In this document: piece by piece, positions 22,844 to 32,206 of the stretch
Position numbering within the stretch: the first letter of the stretch is position 1
Layout: the number at the start of each line of letters is the position of its first letter
IMG/VR virus record: IMGVR_UViG_3300034682_000265
Coordinates: 1-35,111 of that record
DNA: 35,111 nucleotides
Source of the DNA: a virus
Strand: one strand, 5' to 3'
Position numbers and translations under genes: made by a program
Notes under the pieces: generated by a model
Seen by the model: only the letters and a program-made list of their open reading frames with translations
Database searches by the model: none
What the model was told of the DNA's origin: nothing

Positions 22844-23291
22844 TTGCCATCCCCAGATGGCCGCCTTTCTCGACCTGCTCGCCTATGCCGAGGGCACCAA
22901 GGGGCTGGGCGACGACGGTTACAACAAGCTGGTCAACCCGGCCGGGTTCTTCCAGGACTACCGCGAACACCCCGATGTGTTGGTGCGGGTCAACCCGACC
23001 CTGCACAGCACCGCCGCCGGGCGCTATCAGTTCCTGTCCCGCCACTGGCGCCACTACCAGGCGGCGCTCGGCCTGCCGGACTTTGGCCCCGTCTCCCAGG
23101 ACACCTGGGCCATCCAGCTTATCCGTGAGCGCAAGGCACTGGATGACGTGATCAAGGGTCGCATTCCACAGGCGATCAGCAAGTGCGCCAACATCTGGGC
23201 CAGCCTACCCGGCGCCGGCTACGGCCAGCGCGAGCACAAGCTGGCGGATCTGCTGGCCAAGTTCACCGAGTTTGGCGGGGTGCTGGCATGA
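22830..23291 (+). CDS. Endolysin, lambda R-type lytic transglycosylase
   Basis: Degrades peptidoglycan without hydrolysis, as lambda R does. The 153-residue protein has catalytic Glu21 in LAYAEGT and the conserved blocks STAAGRYQFLSRHW, and SKCANIWASLPGAGYGQ near the C-terminus, the last almost identical to lambda R. There is no signal peptide, so release depends on the holin. ATG 22830 has AAGGAGG nine bases upstream. It differs from P2's endolysin (gpK) in sequence group details; the lambda-like type is common in Vibrio and Aeromonas P2-like phages. Confidence 0.93.
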   Translation: MPRSDCHPQMAAFLDLLAYAEGTKGLGDDGYNKLVNPAGFFQDYREHPDVLVRVNPTLHSTAAGRYQFLSRHWRHYQAALGLPDFGPVSQDTWAIQLIRERKALDDVIKGRIPQAISKCANIWASLPGAGYGQREHKLADLLAKFTEFGGVLA

Positions 23292-23722
23292 GCACGCTCA
23301 TCCGGTTGTTGCCGACCCTGATCGGGTTGGTGATCGGCTGCTTGCTGTTTGCTCAGGGGGAGCGGCTCACCCAGCGCACCCGGGAGCTCGCCACCGCCAA
23401 CGAGACCATTGCCACCCTGCGAGAGGCCAACGACCAGATGGCCAGTGTGCTCAAGACGCTGCGACAAGAAGACAGCGCCCTGCGCCAACTGCTCGCCCAC
23501 CAGAACGCGGCCTTGGCCGAACTCGACAACCAGAACAGGAAGACCGCCGATGACCTGCAACAAGCCCTGGCCACGCCGCCGGCGGGCCGCCCGGATTGCG
23601 CTCGCGAGCCTTTGCCTGGCGGCGCTCTGCGCCTGCTCCAGCCAGCCGTTGAGCGTGGTGCAAACCCGGGTGGTCAAGCGGCTACCGCCGCCGGGACTGG
23701 TGCCCCACTGCCCGGAGCCTGA
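23288..23722 (+). CDS. Inner-membrane spanin (Rz/LysB-like)
   Basis: A 144-residue i-spanin: an N-terminal membrane anchor (about residues 4-23, LIRLLPTLIGLVIGCLLFAQ), then a long periplasmic coiled coil (about 24-95) rich in Glu, Gln, Leu and Ala. It pairs with Rz1 to fuse inner and outer membranes at the end of lysis. The ATG overlaps the endolysin stop (ATGA). The last 45 residues are Pro/Gly-rich and encoded by the DNA that also encodes Rz1 in another frame. Confidence 0.85.
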   Translation: MSTLIRLLPTLIGLVIGCLLFAQGERLTQRTRELATANETIATLREANDQMASVLKTLRQEDSALRQLLAHQNAALAELDNQNRKTADDLQQALATPPAGRPDCAREPLPGGALRLLQPAVERGANPGGQAATAAGTGAPLPGA

Positions 23723-23849
23723 TTTCACGGGGAGCACCTACGGCGATGCCGTGCGGTTTATCCCCACCCTGCAGACGGCGCTGCGCCGCTGCCAAACCCA
23801 GATCACCACCCTGAACAACTGGATTACCCAAGAGGAAAACACCCCATGA
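23550..23849 (+). CDS. Outer-membrane lipoprotein spanin (Rz1/LysC-like), nested
   Basis: A 99-residue lipoprotein beginning inside the Rz gene in another frame. It starts MTCNKPWPRRRRAAR, then a hydrophobic signal (about 16-28) and a lipobox Leu26-Cys27-Ala28-Cys29. The mature part has VVKRLPPPGLVPHCPEP, the proline-rich segment typical of Rz1. Unlike lambda Rz1, it runs about 125 bp past the end of Rz. Its stop overlaps the ATG of gene E. ATG 23550 is inferred from the signal peptide; the listed longer frame upstream has no signal. Confidence 0.85.
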   Translation: MTCNKPWPRRRRAARIALASLCLAALCACSSQPLSVVQTRVVKRLPPPGLVPHCPEPDFTGSTYGDAVRFIPTLQTALRRCQTQITTLNNWITQEENTP

Positions 23850-24109
23850 GCACACCGATCATCACCCTCGACGTCGCCGGCAAAGAGCTGAAGTTCGCCC
23901 CCACCATGGTGGCCTACAACGGCTTCATCAACGACATGATGCCGAGCGACAAGGTGGCGCCGGCCCACAACTACCTCAAGAAGATCGTCTGCCAGGAGAG
24001 CAAGGCCGCGCTGGACGAGTTGCTCAAGCGCCCGGGCGCCGCCCTGCAGTTGGCGGGCGCCATTAACGAGCAGTTCGCCCCCACCCTGGAGATCACCGTA
24101 AAAAACTGA
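23846..24109 (+). CDS. E: Tail assembly chaperone E
   Basis: An 87-residue chaperone for tape-measure and tube assembly, equivalent to P2 gpE. The family segment MVAYNGFINDMMPSDKVAPAHNYL is clear. It ends ...ITVKN followed by TGA. The last sense codons form A AAA AAC (24100-24106), a canonical -1 slippery heptamer, so a fraction of ribosomes should continue into the E' frame. The ATG overlaps the Rz1 stop. Confidence 0.88.
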   Translation: MSTPIITLDVAGKELKFAPTMVAYNGFINDMMPSDKVAPAHNYLKKIVCQESKAALDELLKRPGAALQLAGAINEQFAPTLEITVKN

Positions 24110-24294
24110 CCGCGCGCGCCGAGGCCATCGAGCGCAATCCCCTGGAGCAGGTGCTGGCACTACGGCGCTACTACCTGCCCCATGAAGAGGACGACCTCGA
24201 CAGCCTGGCTCGCGCCATCTGGTTAGACAAACAGCACCGAGAGTCCAACGCCACCGCCGTGGCCGAGGGCATTGCCAAAGCACTGAACGGGTAA
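24106..24294 (+). CDS. E': E' extension made by -1 frameshift from gene E
   Basis: An open frame of 62 codons with no good start of its own, entered by -1 slippage at A AAA AAC (24100-24106) just before the E stop. The fusion would be 149 residues. The extension begins LTARAEAIERNPLEQVLALR and ends IAKALNG; the LALRRYYLPHEEDDLDSLA core resembles E' extensions of P2-like phages. P2 E/E' uses T TTT TTG in the same place. Tape measure T begins seven bases after it. Confidence 0.82.
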   Translation: MTARAEAIERNPLEQVLALRRYYLPHEEDDLDSLARAIWLDKQHRESNATAVAEGIAKALNG

Positions 24295-24300
24295 AGACTG

Positions 24301-26223
24301 ATGGCCTGGATGGAAAAATTGATGATGCAGGTGGCCCTGGTTGACCAGGTCACCAAGCCCCTTGCTGGCATCAATGCCCAGATGGACAAGGTCAGCAAGG
24401 CGGGCCGCCAGGGCTGGAGCAACATGGCCATGGGGGCCACCACCCTGGCCGCCGGCGGGCTGGCGGTGCAGGCGGCACTCGGCCCCGCCATCGAGATGGA
24501 CCGGGCCCTCTCCGAGGTGGCCTCCCTCGATGTGCAAAAGGACGTGCTCGGCGCGCTTGGCCAGGAAGCCCTCAAGCTGTCCGTGCAGTATGGCAACTCG
24601 GCCACCGAGATTGTCCGCTCCTCCTACGACATCCAATCAGCCATCGCCGGACTGGAGGGCAACGAGCTGCCCGCCTTCACTCGCGCATCCACTACCTTGG
24701 CCAAGGCCACCAAGGCCGACACCGCCACCATCACCAACTACATGGGCACCATGTACGGCATCTTCGAGCAGCAGGCCAAGCAGATGGGCAAGGCCAACTG
24801 GGTGGAAGATGTCGCAGGCAAAACGGCGCTGGCGGTGCAACTGTTCAAGACCACCGGCCAGGGCATGGCCGATGCCTTTGGGGCCATCGGGGCCAACGCC
24901 ACGGCGGCCGGGGTGTCGATGGACGAGCAGTTCGCCGTGCTGGGTCAACTGCAGGCCACCATGGGTGGCGGCGAGGCCGGGACCAAGTTCAAGGCGTTCC
25001 TGGCCGGGGTGGGCAGTGCCCAGAAGGCGCTCGGCATGAAGTTCACCGATGCGGCGGGCAACATGCTGCCGGTGCTCACCATCCTCGACAAACTCAAGGC
25101 GCGCTATGGCGAGACCCTGAGCGTGGCCGAAGGGGACGAGCTCAAGAAGGCGTTTGGCTCGGATGAGGCGGTGGCCATGGTCAAACTTCTGATGACCAAC
25201 ACCAAGGCCCTTTCCACCAACATCAACGCCCTGGGCAACACCCACGGCATGGGCAAGGCCGAGCAGATGGCTGCCTCAATGACCGACCAGTGGGAACGGG
25301 TGACGCAAGGATGGTTCGCTATCCGGGCCGCCGCCTTTGGGGTGGTGCTGCCGGCCATCAACAAGGTGGTGGGGGTCTTTGCCGACGGCGCCGACACAGT
25401 GCTGCGCTGGACCCACCTCTTCCCGAACCTCACCCGAGCGGTGAGCTATGCCCTGCTGGCCATCGTGGGCCTCGGCATGGTGACCGGTGCCTGGCTGCTG
25501 GTCGCTGGCGTGGCCAAGCTGGCCACCCTGGGGCTCGGCATTGCCTGGTCGCTCCTGATCGCCCCGCTCAACCTGCTCAAGGCTGGGCTGGTTGCCTTTC
25601 GCGCCATCCTGCTGGCCGTCAACATCATGATGGCCGCGAACCCGGCCGTGCTGCTGGCCTATGTGGTCGGCGGGCTGCTCGTCGGGGCTATTGGGCTGGC
25701 TATCTACTACTGAGACGACCTCAAGAAGACCCTGGCGGATTGGGGCGTTTTTGAGGCAGTCCAGGCGATGATCGACGGAGCCGCCGCTGGCTGGGACAGC
25801 TTCATGCAGCTACTCGGCAACCTGAGCCCCTTCCAGTTGCTGGGTCGGGCGGTGGACTGGCTGATCGAGAAGCTCAACCTGATCCCGGGGGTCAATATCG
25901 AGCTCGGCGGCATGCCGGACCTGCAGATGCCTGCGCTCACCCCGCTGACCCTCCCGCTCATGCCGGGGACGGTCAGCGCCCCCATGGCGGCAGAGCAGCA
26001 CCAGGCCTCGATCACCGCCCCCCTCGCCCGCTACCGCCAGCCGGAGCAGAGCAAGGTACCGGCCGGCGGGTTGGGCCAGCAGCTGATCCAGGCCAACGCG
26101 GCCGCGAGCGCTGCCAACCAGAAGCCCGCCAAGTCCCTGCATATCGGCGAGGTGCACATCACTAACCAGAACCCCATGACCCCGGAGCAGCTGGCCGAAA
26201 ACGCCTGGCTGGAGACCAAGTGA
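24301..26223 (+). pseudogene. T: Tail tape measure gene interrupted by an in-frame TGA
   Basis: Sets tail length. The first 470 codons run to TGA at 25711-25713; the same frame then continues for 169 codons to a stop at 26221-26223, with a sequence that is clearly coding. Around the break the translation is AIGLAIYY-stop-DDLKKTLADWG, and the stop is probably a former TGG (Trp) changed in one base. The intact product would be 640 residues. The N-terminal part has the phage tape-measure minor tail domain (DRALSEVASLD...SYDIQSAIAGL), with hydrophobic segments from about 380 to 468. The lost 169 residues include the C-terminal end that contacts the baseplate. Read-through, a suppressor host or a sequencing error could rescue it. 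Confidence 0.85.
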
Positions 26224-26546
26224 TGAACGAACCCAAGTACATCGACATCCTGGTGGTGAACGGCGCCTGGCAGCTCGATGCCGGCGGCCAACCCCGCACC
26301 ACCCAGGACCGCCACAGCATCGGCCAGGACATCAAGCACCGCATCATGGAATCCGGCCTCGCCCGCAAGCTCATCGGCGAGCGCAGCCCGACCCTGCGCA
26401 GCGACGTGATGACCGAGATTGAGCTGCTGGTTGAAGACGACGAGCGGCTGGTGCCCGGCACCATCTTCATCAGCGAAGAGGCCCCCGACCGGGTGCTGGT
26501 CACTGCCCGCACCTATGAATTCGGCGAACTGGAGGTAACCCTGTGA
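26223..26546 (+). CDS. Baseplate protein, DUF2590/gp25-like
   Basis: A 107-residue protein in the position of P2 gpW, a baseplate wedge component. Segments YIDILVVNGAWQLDAGG and DRHSIGQDIKHRIMESGLARKL...TEIELLVEDDERLVPGT match DUF2590 of HP1-like phages. The ATG at 26223 overlaps the tape-measure stop (TGATG). Confidence 0.8.
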   Translation: MNEPKYIDILVVNGAWQLDAGGQPRTTQDRHSIGQDIKHRIMESGLARKLIGERSPTLRSDVMTEIELLVEDDERLVPGTIFISEEAPDRVLVTARTYEFGELEVTL

Positions 26547-27730
26547 ACCTGCGCCCGACTGTGGACTTTATGGCCCTGCTGGCCGAGGCCGGCGTGCCGA
26601 CCACCGAGGCGGCCATGGAGACCGAGCTCAAAAAGGAAGTGGTGGCCGCCGGCTCCCTCATCACCAACGACAGCGACGTGAGCCCCTTCTGGCGGCTGGT
26701 GCGCGGCGTGGTCATCACCCCGGCCCTCTGGCTTATCCGCACCCTGCTGGCGGGCCACGTGCTGCCCAACACCTTCGCGGCCACCGCCACCGATGCCTAT
26801 CTCGACCTCAAGGCCTGGGATGTGGATCTCACCCGCAAGGCGGCCCAGAAGACCCGAGGCCTGGTCAACTTCGTGAAAGCCAACCCGAGCGACGCCGTCA
26901 CCATCCCGGCCGACATCTGGGTCACCACCGAGCGCATCAACGGCACCATCTATCGCCTGCGCCCCCTGCAGGCGGTGGTGAGCCCGGCAGGGGAAGCGGT
27001 GGCCCGGGTGGTGTGCGAGGCCGAGCTCGCCGGCGCGGCCTGGAACCTGGCCCCGGGCTATTACAACCTGCTGAGCGAACCGGTGACCGGCATCATCTCG
27101 GCCCGTAACGATGACAAGGAGTGGATCACCACCCAGGGCAGCGACGTCGAGAGCAACGATGCGCTCGGCCTGCGCATCCAGAACCAGTTTTCGGCGGTGG
27201 GACGCTACCACATCGACGCGATTTACCGCTCCATGCTGGCGAGCGTCGCGGGGATCCGCGCCGATCACATCTTCTTCGAGCACGACGCCCCGCGGGGGCC
27301 CGGTACCGCCAACGCTTACATTCTGCTGGAGGTGGGGGCCACCCCGGCCAGCCTCATCAACCAGCTCAACGACTACGTGGGCCGCCAGGGCAACCATGGC
27401 CATGGGGATGACCTGTTCGTGATGGCCATGCCCGAGACCCAGCACAGCCTTACCCTGGCGCTCTGGCCGCAAGCCAACCTCAGCGACGAGCAAAAGGCCG
27501 CGCTCAAAGCCGGCGCCGAGAACCTGGTCAGGGCGGCGTTTCGCCAGTCCGCAGACTTCCCCGCCGTCACCCGCACCTGGCCACGCTCGCGCTTCTCGCT
27601 CTCCCAGCTTGGCCGCGAGCTGCACAGCCAGTTCCCGCAGCTCCAGAGCCTGCGCTTTGGCGAGAGTGACATCGTCGCAGGGCTGGCCATCCCACGATTG
27701 AAAACGCTGACGGTGACCCTGCATGACTGA
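26543..27730 (+). CDS. J: Baseplate wedge protein J
   Basis: A 395-residue baseplate J family protein, forming the wedge ring outside the hub. Typical features are the N-terminal helix-rich part and the repeat of GSDVESNDALGLRIQNQFSAVG followed by ASVAGIRADHIFF and the beta-rich C-terminus. It starts with GTG 26543, overlapping the preceding stop. Longer than P2 gpJ (302), as in HP1-like phages. Confidence 0.88.
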   Translation: MNLRPTVDFMALLAEAGVPTTEAAMETELKKEVVAAGSLITNDSDVSPFWRLVRGVVITPALWLIRTLLAGHVLPNTFAATATDAYLDLKAWDVDLTRKAAQKTRGLVNFVKANPSDAVTIPADIWVTTERINGTIYRLRPLQAVVSPAGEAVARVVCEAELAGAAWNLAPGYYNLLSEPVTGIISARNDDKEWITTQGSDVESNDALGLRIQNQFSAVGRYHIDAIYRSMLASVAGIRADHIFFEHDAPRGPGTANAYILLEVGATPASLINQLNDYVGRQGNHGHGDDLFVMAMPETQHSLTLALWPQANLSDEQKAALKAGAENLVRAAFRQSADFPAVTRTWPRSRFSLSQLGRELHSQFPQLQSLRFGESDIVAGLAIPRLKTLTVTLHD

Positions 27731-28325
27731 CCCGACCTTCCTTGAGCATGAGCGGCAGGCGCCAGTGCTACCCGATGCCAGCGCCCCCTGGTGGGAAGAC
27801 GGCTACACCATCAGCCCGGCCCATTCCGAGCCGGGGTTCCTGGCCAAGGGCATCAACGCCTTCTGGCAACGGCTCAAGGGCTGGTTGTTGCTGCCGCTGG
27901 CCCAGCAAGACCCGCTGACCTGTTCGGAGTCCTTGTTGGCCCTGCTCGCCTGGGAGCGGGACATCGCGCGCTTCAACGGCGAACCGCTGCCGCTCTTTCG
28001 CAAGCGGGTCAAATTCGCCTTTGTGAACGCCCGGGACGCCGGCGAGGTCGCCGGCTTTAAGCGTATCTTCGAGCGCCTTGGCATCGGCTGGTGCGACATC
28101 CACGAACGCCAGGCCGGCACGCCTTGGGACGTCATCACCATCGAGGTGACCGACAGCACCATCGCCAGCAATCAGCAGTTGATGGAAACCCTCATCCAAC
28201 ACTATGGCCGCACCTGCCGCCGCTACCGCTTCCAGGTGGTTTACCCGGTCACCGCCGCCCTGCGCCCCGGTCGCATCGACATGAACCAGCAGGTGTTCGG
28301 CGCATCACTCAAGAGGACCCCATGA
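27723..28325 (+). CDS. I: Baseplate/tail protein I
   Basis: A 200-residue protein of the P2 gpI family, linking wedge protein J to the tail fibre. The N-terminal PTFLEHERQAPVLPDASAPWWEDG and the central LPLFRKRVKFAFVNARDAGEVAGFKRIFERLG are characteristic. It overlaps J by eight bases and the fibre gene by four. Confidence 0.85.
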   Translation: MTDPTFLEHERQAPVLPDASAPWWEDGYTISPAHSEPGFLAKGINAFWQRLKGWLLLPLAQQDPLTCSESLLALLAWERDIARFNGEPLPLFRKRVKFAFVNARDAGEVAGFKRIFERLGIGWCDIHERQAGTPWDVITIEVTDSTIASNQQLMETLIQHYGRTCRRYRFQVVYPVTAALRPGRIDMNQQVFGASLKRTP

Positions 28326-30358
28326 GCCAGATCATTACCAACGCTTTCGCCAGCTACCTGCAGGCGAGCCTCGCCAACCAGACGCCGGTGGTGCTCGATG
28401 AGTTCGTGCTGGCCAACATCCCGGGCCTGGATCCGAACAAACCGATAAGCCCGGATCTTGGCTTGCCACCGGCGGGCCAGATTGTGCACCGCCACGCGGT
28501 GGACCAGCGCGGTCGCATCAACAACGACTCGGTGGCCTACACCATCGTGATGGACACCACGGTCGGCGATTTCAGCTTCAATGCCCTGTACCTCATCAAC
28601 AAGGCCAGCGGCATGGTGGGGATGATTGTGCACAAGGGGCTGGAGACCAAACTCAAGACCAATGAAGCCACCGGCCAGATCGGCAACAGCCTGGTCAAGT
28701 CCATGCTGATGGAGTACGACCGGGCAAGCGAGGCCACCGCCACTCACGTGGACGCCAGCACCTGGCAGATTGACTATGCCGCCCGCCTGCGCGGGATGGA
28801 CGACGATCTGCGCCTGCAGGCCCTGCAGTTCTTCGGGCCGGCCACCTTCTACGGCGACGGCTTCAAGCTGGTAAACGAGGCTGGTGTCTACAAGGTGCAG
28901 CCCGGGGTGGCCTATGTGGGCGGCCTGCGCGCCCAGCTCGACGAGGTCAGGAAAATCACCGCCGGCGCCAAGCCGGTGGGGCTCTGGCTCGACATCTACC
29001 GGGCGGGCTCTTTGCTCAATGCCTGGGTGAATCACTTCACCCTCACCCTGAGCGTGCCGGCCCTTGCCGACTATGTGGACAGCAACGGCAATCAGCACCA
29101 TGTGGCCAAGGTCGCCATCATCAACAGCGACGGCAGCGTCACCGACCTGCGCCGCAAGCGCACCATCGAGCTCTCCGGGGATGTGACTGGCAAAGGGATC
29201 CTTGAGGATGCCCAGGGCGTCACCATTGCGGTGGAGGTCAAGGACAACAGCCACGGCCATCTGATGGAGAACGTGTCCGGGTTAACGCAAGCGCTGGCCA
29301 GCAAGCTCGATGTCAGCGGCTACAAAGCCCGCCGCGACATGTTGAATAACAACGGGGCGACGTTCGGCTACACGGCCAACAAAGACTTGGATAGCTGTTT
29401 GGCCGGTGACTTCGGGCTCTACGAGAAAAAGACCTGTCCAAATTCACCGCCGACAGCAAACCCCTATTTCTACTGTGAGACCAAACGCATCTATGCGTAC
29501 CAGGCCTTGCTCCAAGTCGCATGGCCTTACGACGGGGGTGGCGTGCTGGCCATGCGTAACTACAGCATAAACTCCTCAAGCTGGAGCCCGTGGCGCGAGG
29601 TCTTCGACACCGGACATCAGCCGACCATCCAGGAAGTCGCGGGCCTGCAGCAAGCCCTGAACGGCCTTTCGCCCACGTCCCACTCGCACCCGGGTTCCTG
29701 GCTCAACCCCATCAACCTGGGAACCGAAGACCTCGACACCCTGAAAGAACCCAAGGTGTATGCCCAGCATGCCAACGCCAACACCTCGGCCGCACGCCAC
29801 TACCCGGAGAACAGCGCGGGGGCGCTCATCGTCAGCGCTGGCGCCGGCCCCCAGCAGACCTACCTGGTCTACAACTCCAGCCGGGTCTGGCGCCGGGCGC
29901 AGTACAGTACCGGCGCCTGGACACCCTGGACACGGGATTACAACACCGGCAACAAGCCCACGCTGGCCGAGCTCGGCGCGGCTGCAGCGAGCCATTCTCA
30001 TCCTTGGTCCCAACTGACCGGGATCCCGGCCTACGCATCGCGCTGGCCCAGTTGGGCAGAGGTCACCGGCAAGCCCGGCACCATGCCGCCGTCTGCCCAT
30101 ACCCACACCGCAGCACAGGGCAACGCTGATGTGGTGGCCGGGGGCGTCGGGCAAATCGGAACTTATGGCTTTTTCTTCACCAAGGCCGCCGGTGCCTATG
30201 CCCCTGGCCGCACCCTGCCCGGCAGCAGTTTGCGCTGGTCATCTACTGACATGCACGAATCTGACACCGGCGGCGGGAGTCCTGCAGGCACGTGGAAACT
30301 GATGGGCTATTACGCAAACAACGCTTGGACCAAATCACTTTGGATAAGGATTGCCTGA
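28322..30358 (+). CDS. H: Tail fibre protein H
   Basis: Receptor-binding fibre of 678 residues. The first 150 residues (SQIITNAFASYLQASLANQTPVVLDEFVLANIPG...) match the conserved P2-type fibre N-terminal domain that docks to gpI. The middle holds short repeats with the AxxxSH(S/P) pattern (SPTSHSHPG, AAASHSHPW, PPSAHTHTA), common in fibre shafts. The tip, after about residue 590, is Gly/Ser-rich and likely variable in host range. I place the start at ATG 28322, coupled to gpI; the longer frame upstream lies inside gpI. Confidence 0.92.
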   Translation: MSQIITNAFASYLQASLANQTPVVLDEFVLANIPGLDPNKPISPDLGLPPAGQIVHRHAVDQRGRINNDSVAYTIVMDTTVGDFSFNALYLINKASGMVGMIVHKGLETKLKTNEATGQIGNSLVKSMLMEYDRASEATATHVDASTWQIDYAARLRGMDDDLRLQALQFFGPATFYGDGFKLVNEAGVYKVQPGVAYVGGLRAQLDEVRKITAGAKPVGLWLDIYRAGSLLNAWVNHFTLTLSVPALADYVDSNGNQHHVAKVAIINSDGSVTDLRRKRTIELSGDVTGKGILEDAQGVTIAVEVKDNSHGHLMENVSGLTQALASKLDVSGYKARRDMLNNNGATFGYTANKDLDSCLAGDFGLYEKKTCPNSPPTANPYFYCETKRIYAYQALLQVAWPYDGGGVLAMRNYSINSSSWSPWREVFDTGHQPTIQEVAGLQQALNGLSPTSHSHPGSWLNPINLGTEDLDTLKEPKVYAQHANANTSAARHYPENSAGALIVSAGAGPQQTYLVYNSSRVWRRAQYSTGAWTPWTRDYNTGNKPTLAELGAAAASHSHPWSQLTGIPAYASRWPSWAEVTGKPGTMPPSAHTHTAAQGNADVVAGGVGQIGTYGFFFTKAAGAYAPGRTLPGSSLRWSSTDMHESDTGGGSPAGTWKLMGYYANNAWTKSLWIRIA

Positions 30359-30783
30359 TGGAGATCATCACCGCCAAAAACGTCATCGCCTACACCGGCC
30401 AACCGGACGCCCTGGACATGGAGGTGGCTTTTGCGCACCTGCCCGGCCAGTTCGTCACCTTTACCGCCCGCAAGGACGACTCTGCCGAGCACGGGCGCGA
30501 GCTCTATGTGCGCGCCATGTTTGGCGAGTTCGGCGAGATCCGCACGTTGGCCCAGCCCGAGGACCTGCCGAGCGAAGCCGAGCAGCAGAGCAAATTGGAT
30601 GCCCTGCAGGCCGAGGTCGCCCTGCACATCGCCCCTCTGCAGGACGCCAAAGAACTGGAGCTGGCCACCCCGCAAGAGTTGGCCAAGCTGGAAGCCCTGC
30701 AACGCTATCGCATCGCCCTGATGCGCCTGCCACAAGGCGAGGGCTGGCCAACATCGGTCACTTGGCCGGAGATCCCCCAATGA
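30358..30783 (+). CDS. G: Tail fibre assembly chaperone
   Basis: A 141-residue protein directly after the fibre gene (TGATG overlap). The C-terminal half, with LQAEVALHIAPLQDAKELELATPQELAKLEALQRYRIALMRL and a closing WPTSVTWPEIPQ, is the signature of phage tail-fibre assembly proteins. It helps fold or attach the fibre. Confidence 0.88.
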   Translation: MEIITAKNVIAYTGQPDALDMEVAFAHLPGQFVTFTARKDDSAEHGRELYVRAMFGEFGEIRTLAQPEDLPSEAEQQSKLDALQAEVALHIAPLQDAKELELATPQELAKLEALQRYRIALMRLPQGEGWPTSVTWPEIPQ

Positions 30784-31661
30784 GCTGGGCCCAGGGGGCG
30801 CTGTGCTGGCCCGCCAGTGCTGACACCCTGCACACCCGCGCCCGGGAGGTGCTGGGGCAGCTTCCGGCGAGCCAGGCGAGCGCCATGGGCAAACTGCAGG
30901 GGCTGGCTGCTCGGGCCCAGTATCGGCGCCACCCGCTTAGCGAGGTGGCCGAGAGTTTGGCCGGTCTTCGGGCCGAGCTCGACCGGTTGCTGGTGCATGG
31001 CCACAGCCTCGCCGTTACCCCCTATCAGCACGGAGTGGGACAACAACAGGGCAACCAGCATCATCTGTCCGCCCCCAACGCGGTGGCAGCCCTGGCCGCC
31101 AAGCTGCAGGATGGCGCCGACCCACGTCTGCCCAGCGGGCAGCAGCATGCCCTCGCCTGGCTGGTGACCGGCAACAGCGCCGAAGACCTGGCCCGGCAGT
31201 TGGCGCTCCTCTGCACCCTGCTGCCGCTGCCAGAGTGGTGCGCCACCCTGCGCCGCCTCACGGCCAGTAACGACGCCATGCACCAGCCCACCGCCGCCAG
31301 GGTGCCGCGCTGGCGCGCCGGTGAGCCCCTTTGCTGGGCCCCGCTGCGCCCTGCCAGGGCAGCCGTTGGTGCTGAGCTGGCGCAACTGGAGAGCCTCGCC
31401 CGGGATAGCCAGAACCCCATCGACAAGCTGCAAGAGCTCGCCGTGCGCCGTAGCGCCCGCCTCGATGAACTGGCCACCGCCCTGACCGAGCTTGGCAAGC
31501 TGTCCGGCACGCTCTGGCACTGGCAAGGCCAAGGAGATGTGGCAAGCCTCGCCACCCAGCTCGGACAGAGCACGCCCCCCGACCACAGCATGAGCATGAC
31601 GGTCGGTGCCCTGCTGCTCTCCCCTTCCCCGCTCACCTTCTGGCAGGAGTTGACCCCATGA
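30780..31661 (+). CDS. Hypothetical late tail-associated protein
   Basis: A 293-residue protein overlapping its neighbours by four bases at each end. It is helical and rich in Ala, Leu and Gln, ending in LLSPSPLTFWQELTP. I recognise no domain. HP1-like phages have a gene of similar size here, between fibre chaperone and baseplate complex proteins. A chaperone or structural role in the baseplate is likely from position. The start is the ATG at 30780; the frame is open further upstream but inside the chaperone gene. Confidence 0.8.
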   Translation: MSWAQGALCWPASADTLHTRAREVLGQLPASQASAMGKLQGLAARAQYRRHPLSEVAESLAGLRAELDRLLVHGHSLAVTPYQHGVGQQQGNQHHLSAPNAVAALAAKLQDGADPRLPSGQQHALAWLVTGNSAEDLARQLALLCTLLPLPEWCATLRRLTASNDAMHQPTAARVPRWRAGEPLCWAPLRPARAAVGAELAQLESLARDSQNPIDKLQELAVRRSARLDELATALTELGKLSGTLWHWQGQGDVASLATQLGQSTPPDHSMSMTVGALLLSPSPLTFWQELTP

Positions 31662-32206
31662 GCCAAGCCATGCTGACCCTGGATGGCGAACCCATCATCA
31701 TGAAGTCGATGCGGGTGTCCGCATCGATGCAGTTTCAGGACAAGGACCAGAGCGGCCAGACCAGCTCGACCAGCAGCGCCGAGCAGGGCGCCAAGGGCAA
31801 GGAGCTCGATGTCTCGGGCCTCATTCCGTTCAAGGAGGAGCGCATGCTGAGCCGGCTGTTTGAGCTGGCCGACGCCAAGGGCAACGGCGGCAAGCGCCAC
31901 ATCTACCGGGTAGGGTCGCTCCTGGCCAAGTCGGTGAAAGTACGCCAGGCGAGGTTCGCCGGGCGCATCACCGCCAGCGAACAGGAGGGGCTGCTGGCCT
32001 GGCAAGTGCAATTCACCTTGAAGGAGTTCAACTCGGTACCGGAGAAACGCGAGCAGCGCCTGCCCAAGCAAGCCCCGACCGTGGGCCAGGGCACTGCCAA
32101 TACCAGCGCCGCCAAGCCCGGCGGCAAAGAAGCGGGGGATGAAGCACAGGACCTCAGCAGCTTCGAGCGCTACGTGCTCCAACCGATGGATGACATGCTG
32201 GCATGA
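31658..32206 (+). CDS. Baseplate complex protein
   Basis: A 182-residue protein of beta-rich character: AMLTLDGEPIIMKSMRVSASMQFQDKDQSGQTSST, then KGKELDVSGLIPFKEERMLSRLFELADAK. The pattern matches the N-terminal domain of phage DNA-circularisation/LysM-type baseplate proteins. It is coupled to the hub-spike gene by a four-base overlap. In this branch of P2-like phages it takes the place of part of the P2 U/D/X set. Family assignment moderate. Confidence 0.7.
   Translation: MSQAMLTLDGEPIIMKSMRVSASMQFQDKDQSGQTSSTSSAEQGAKGKELDVSGLIPFKEERMLSRLFELADAKGNGGKRHIYRVGSLLAKSVKVRQARFAGRITASEQEGLLAWQVQFTLKEFNSVPEKREQRLPKQAPTVGQGTANTSAAKPGGKEAGDEAQDLSSFERYVLQPMDDMLA

Noticed and set aside
25711-25713. Selenocysteine or programmed read-through at the tape-measure TGA
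   Set aside because: No SECIS-like hairpin is apparent directly downstream, and tape measures are not known selenoproteins; a point mutation or sequence error is simpler.
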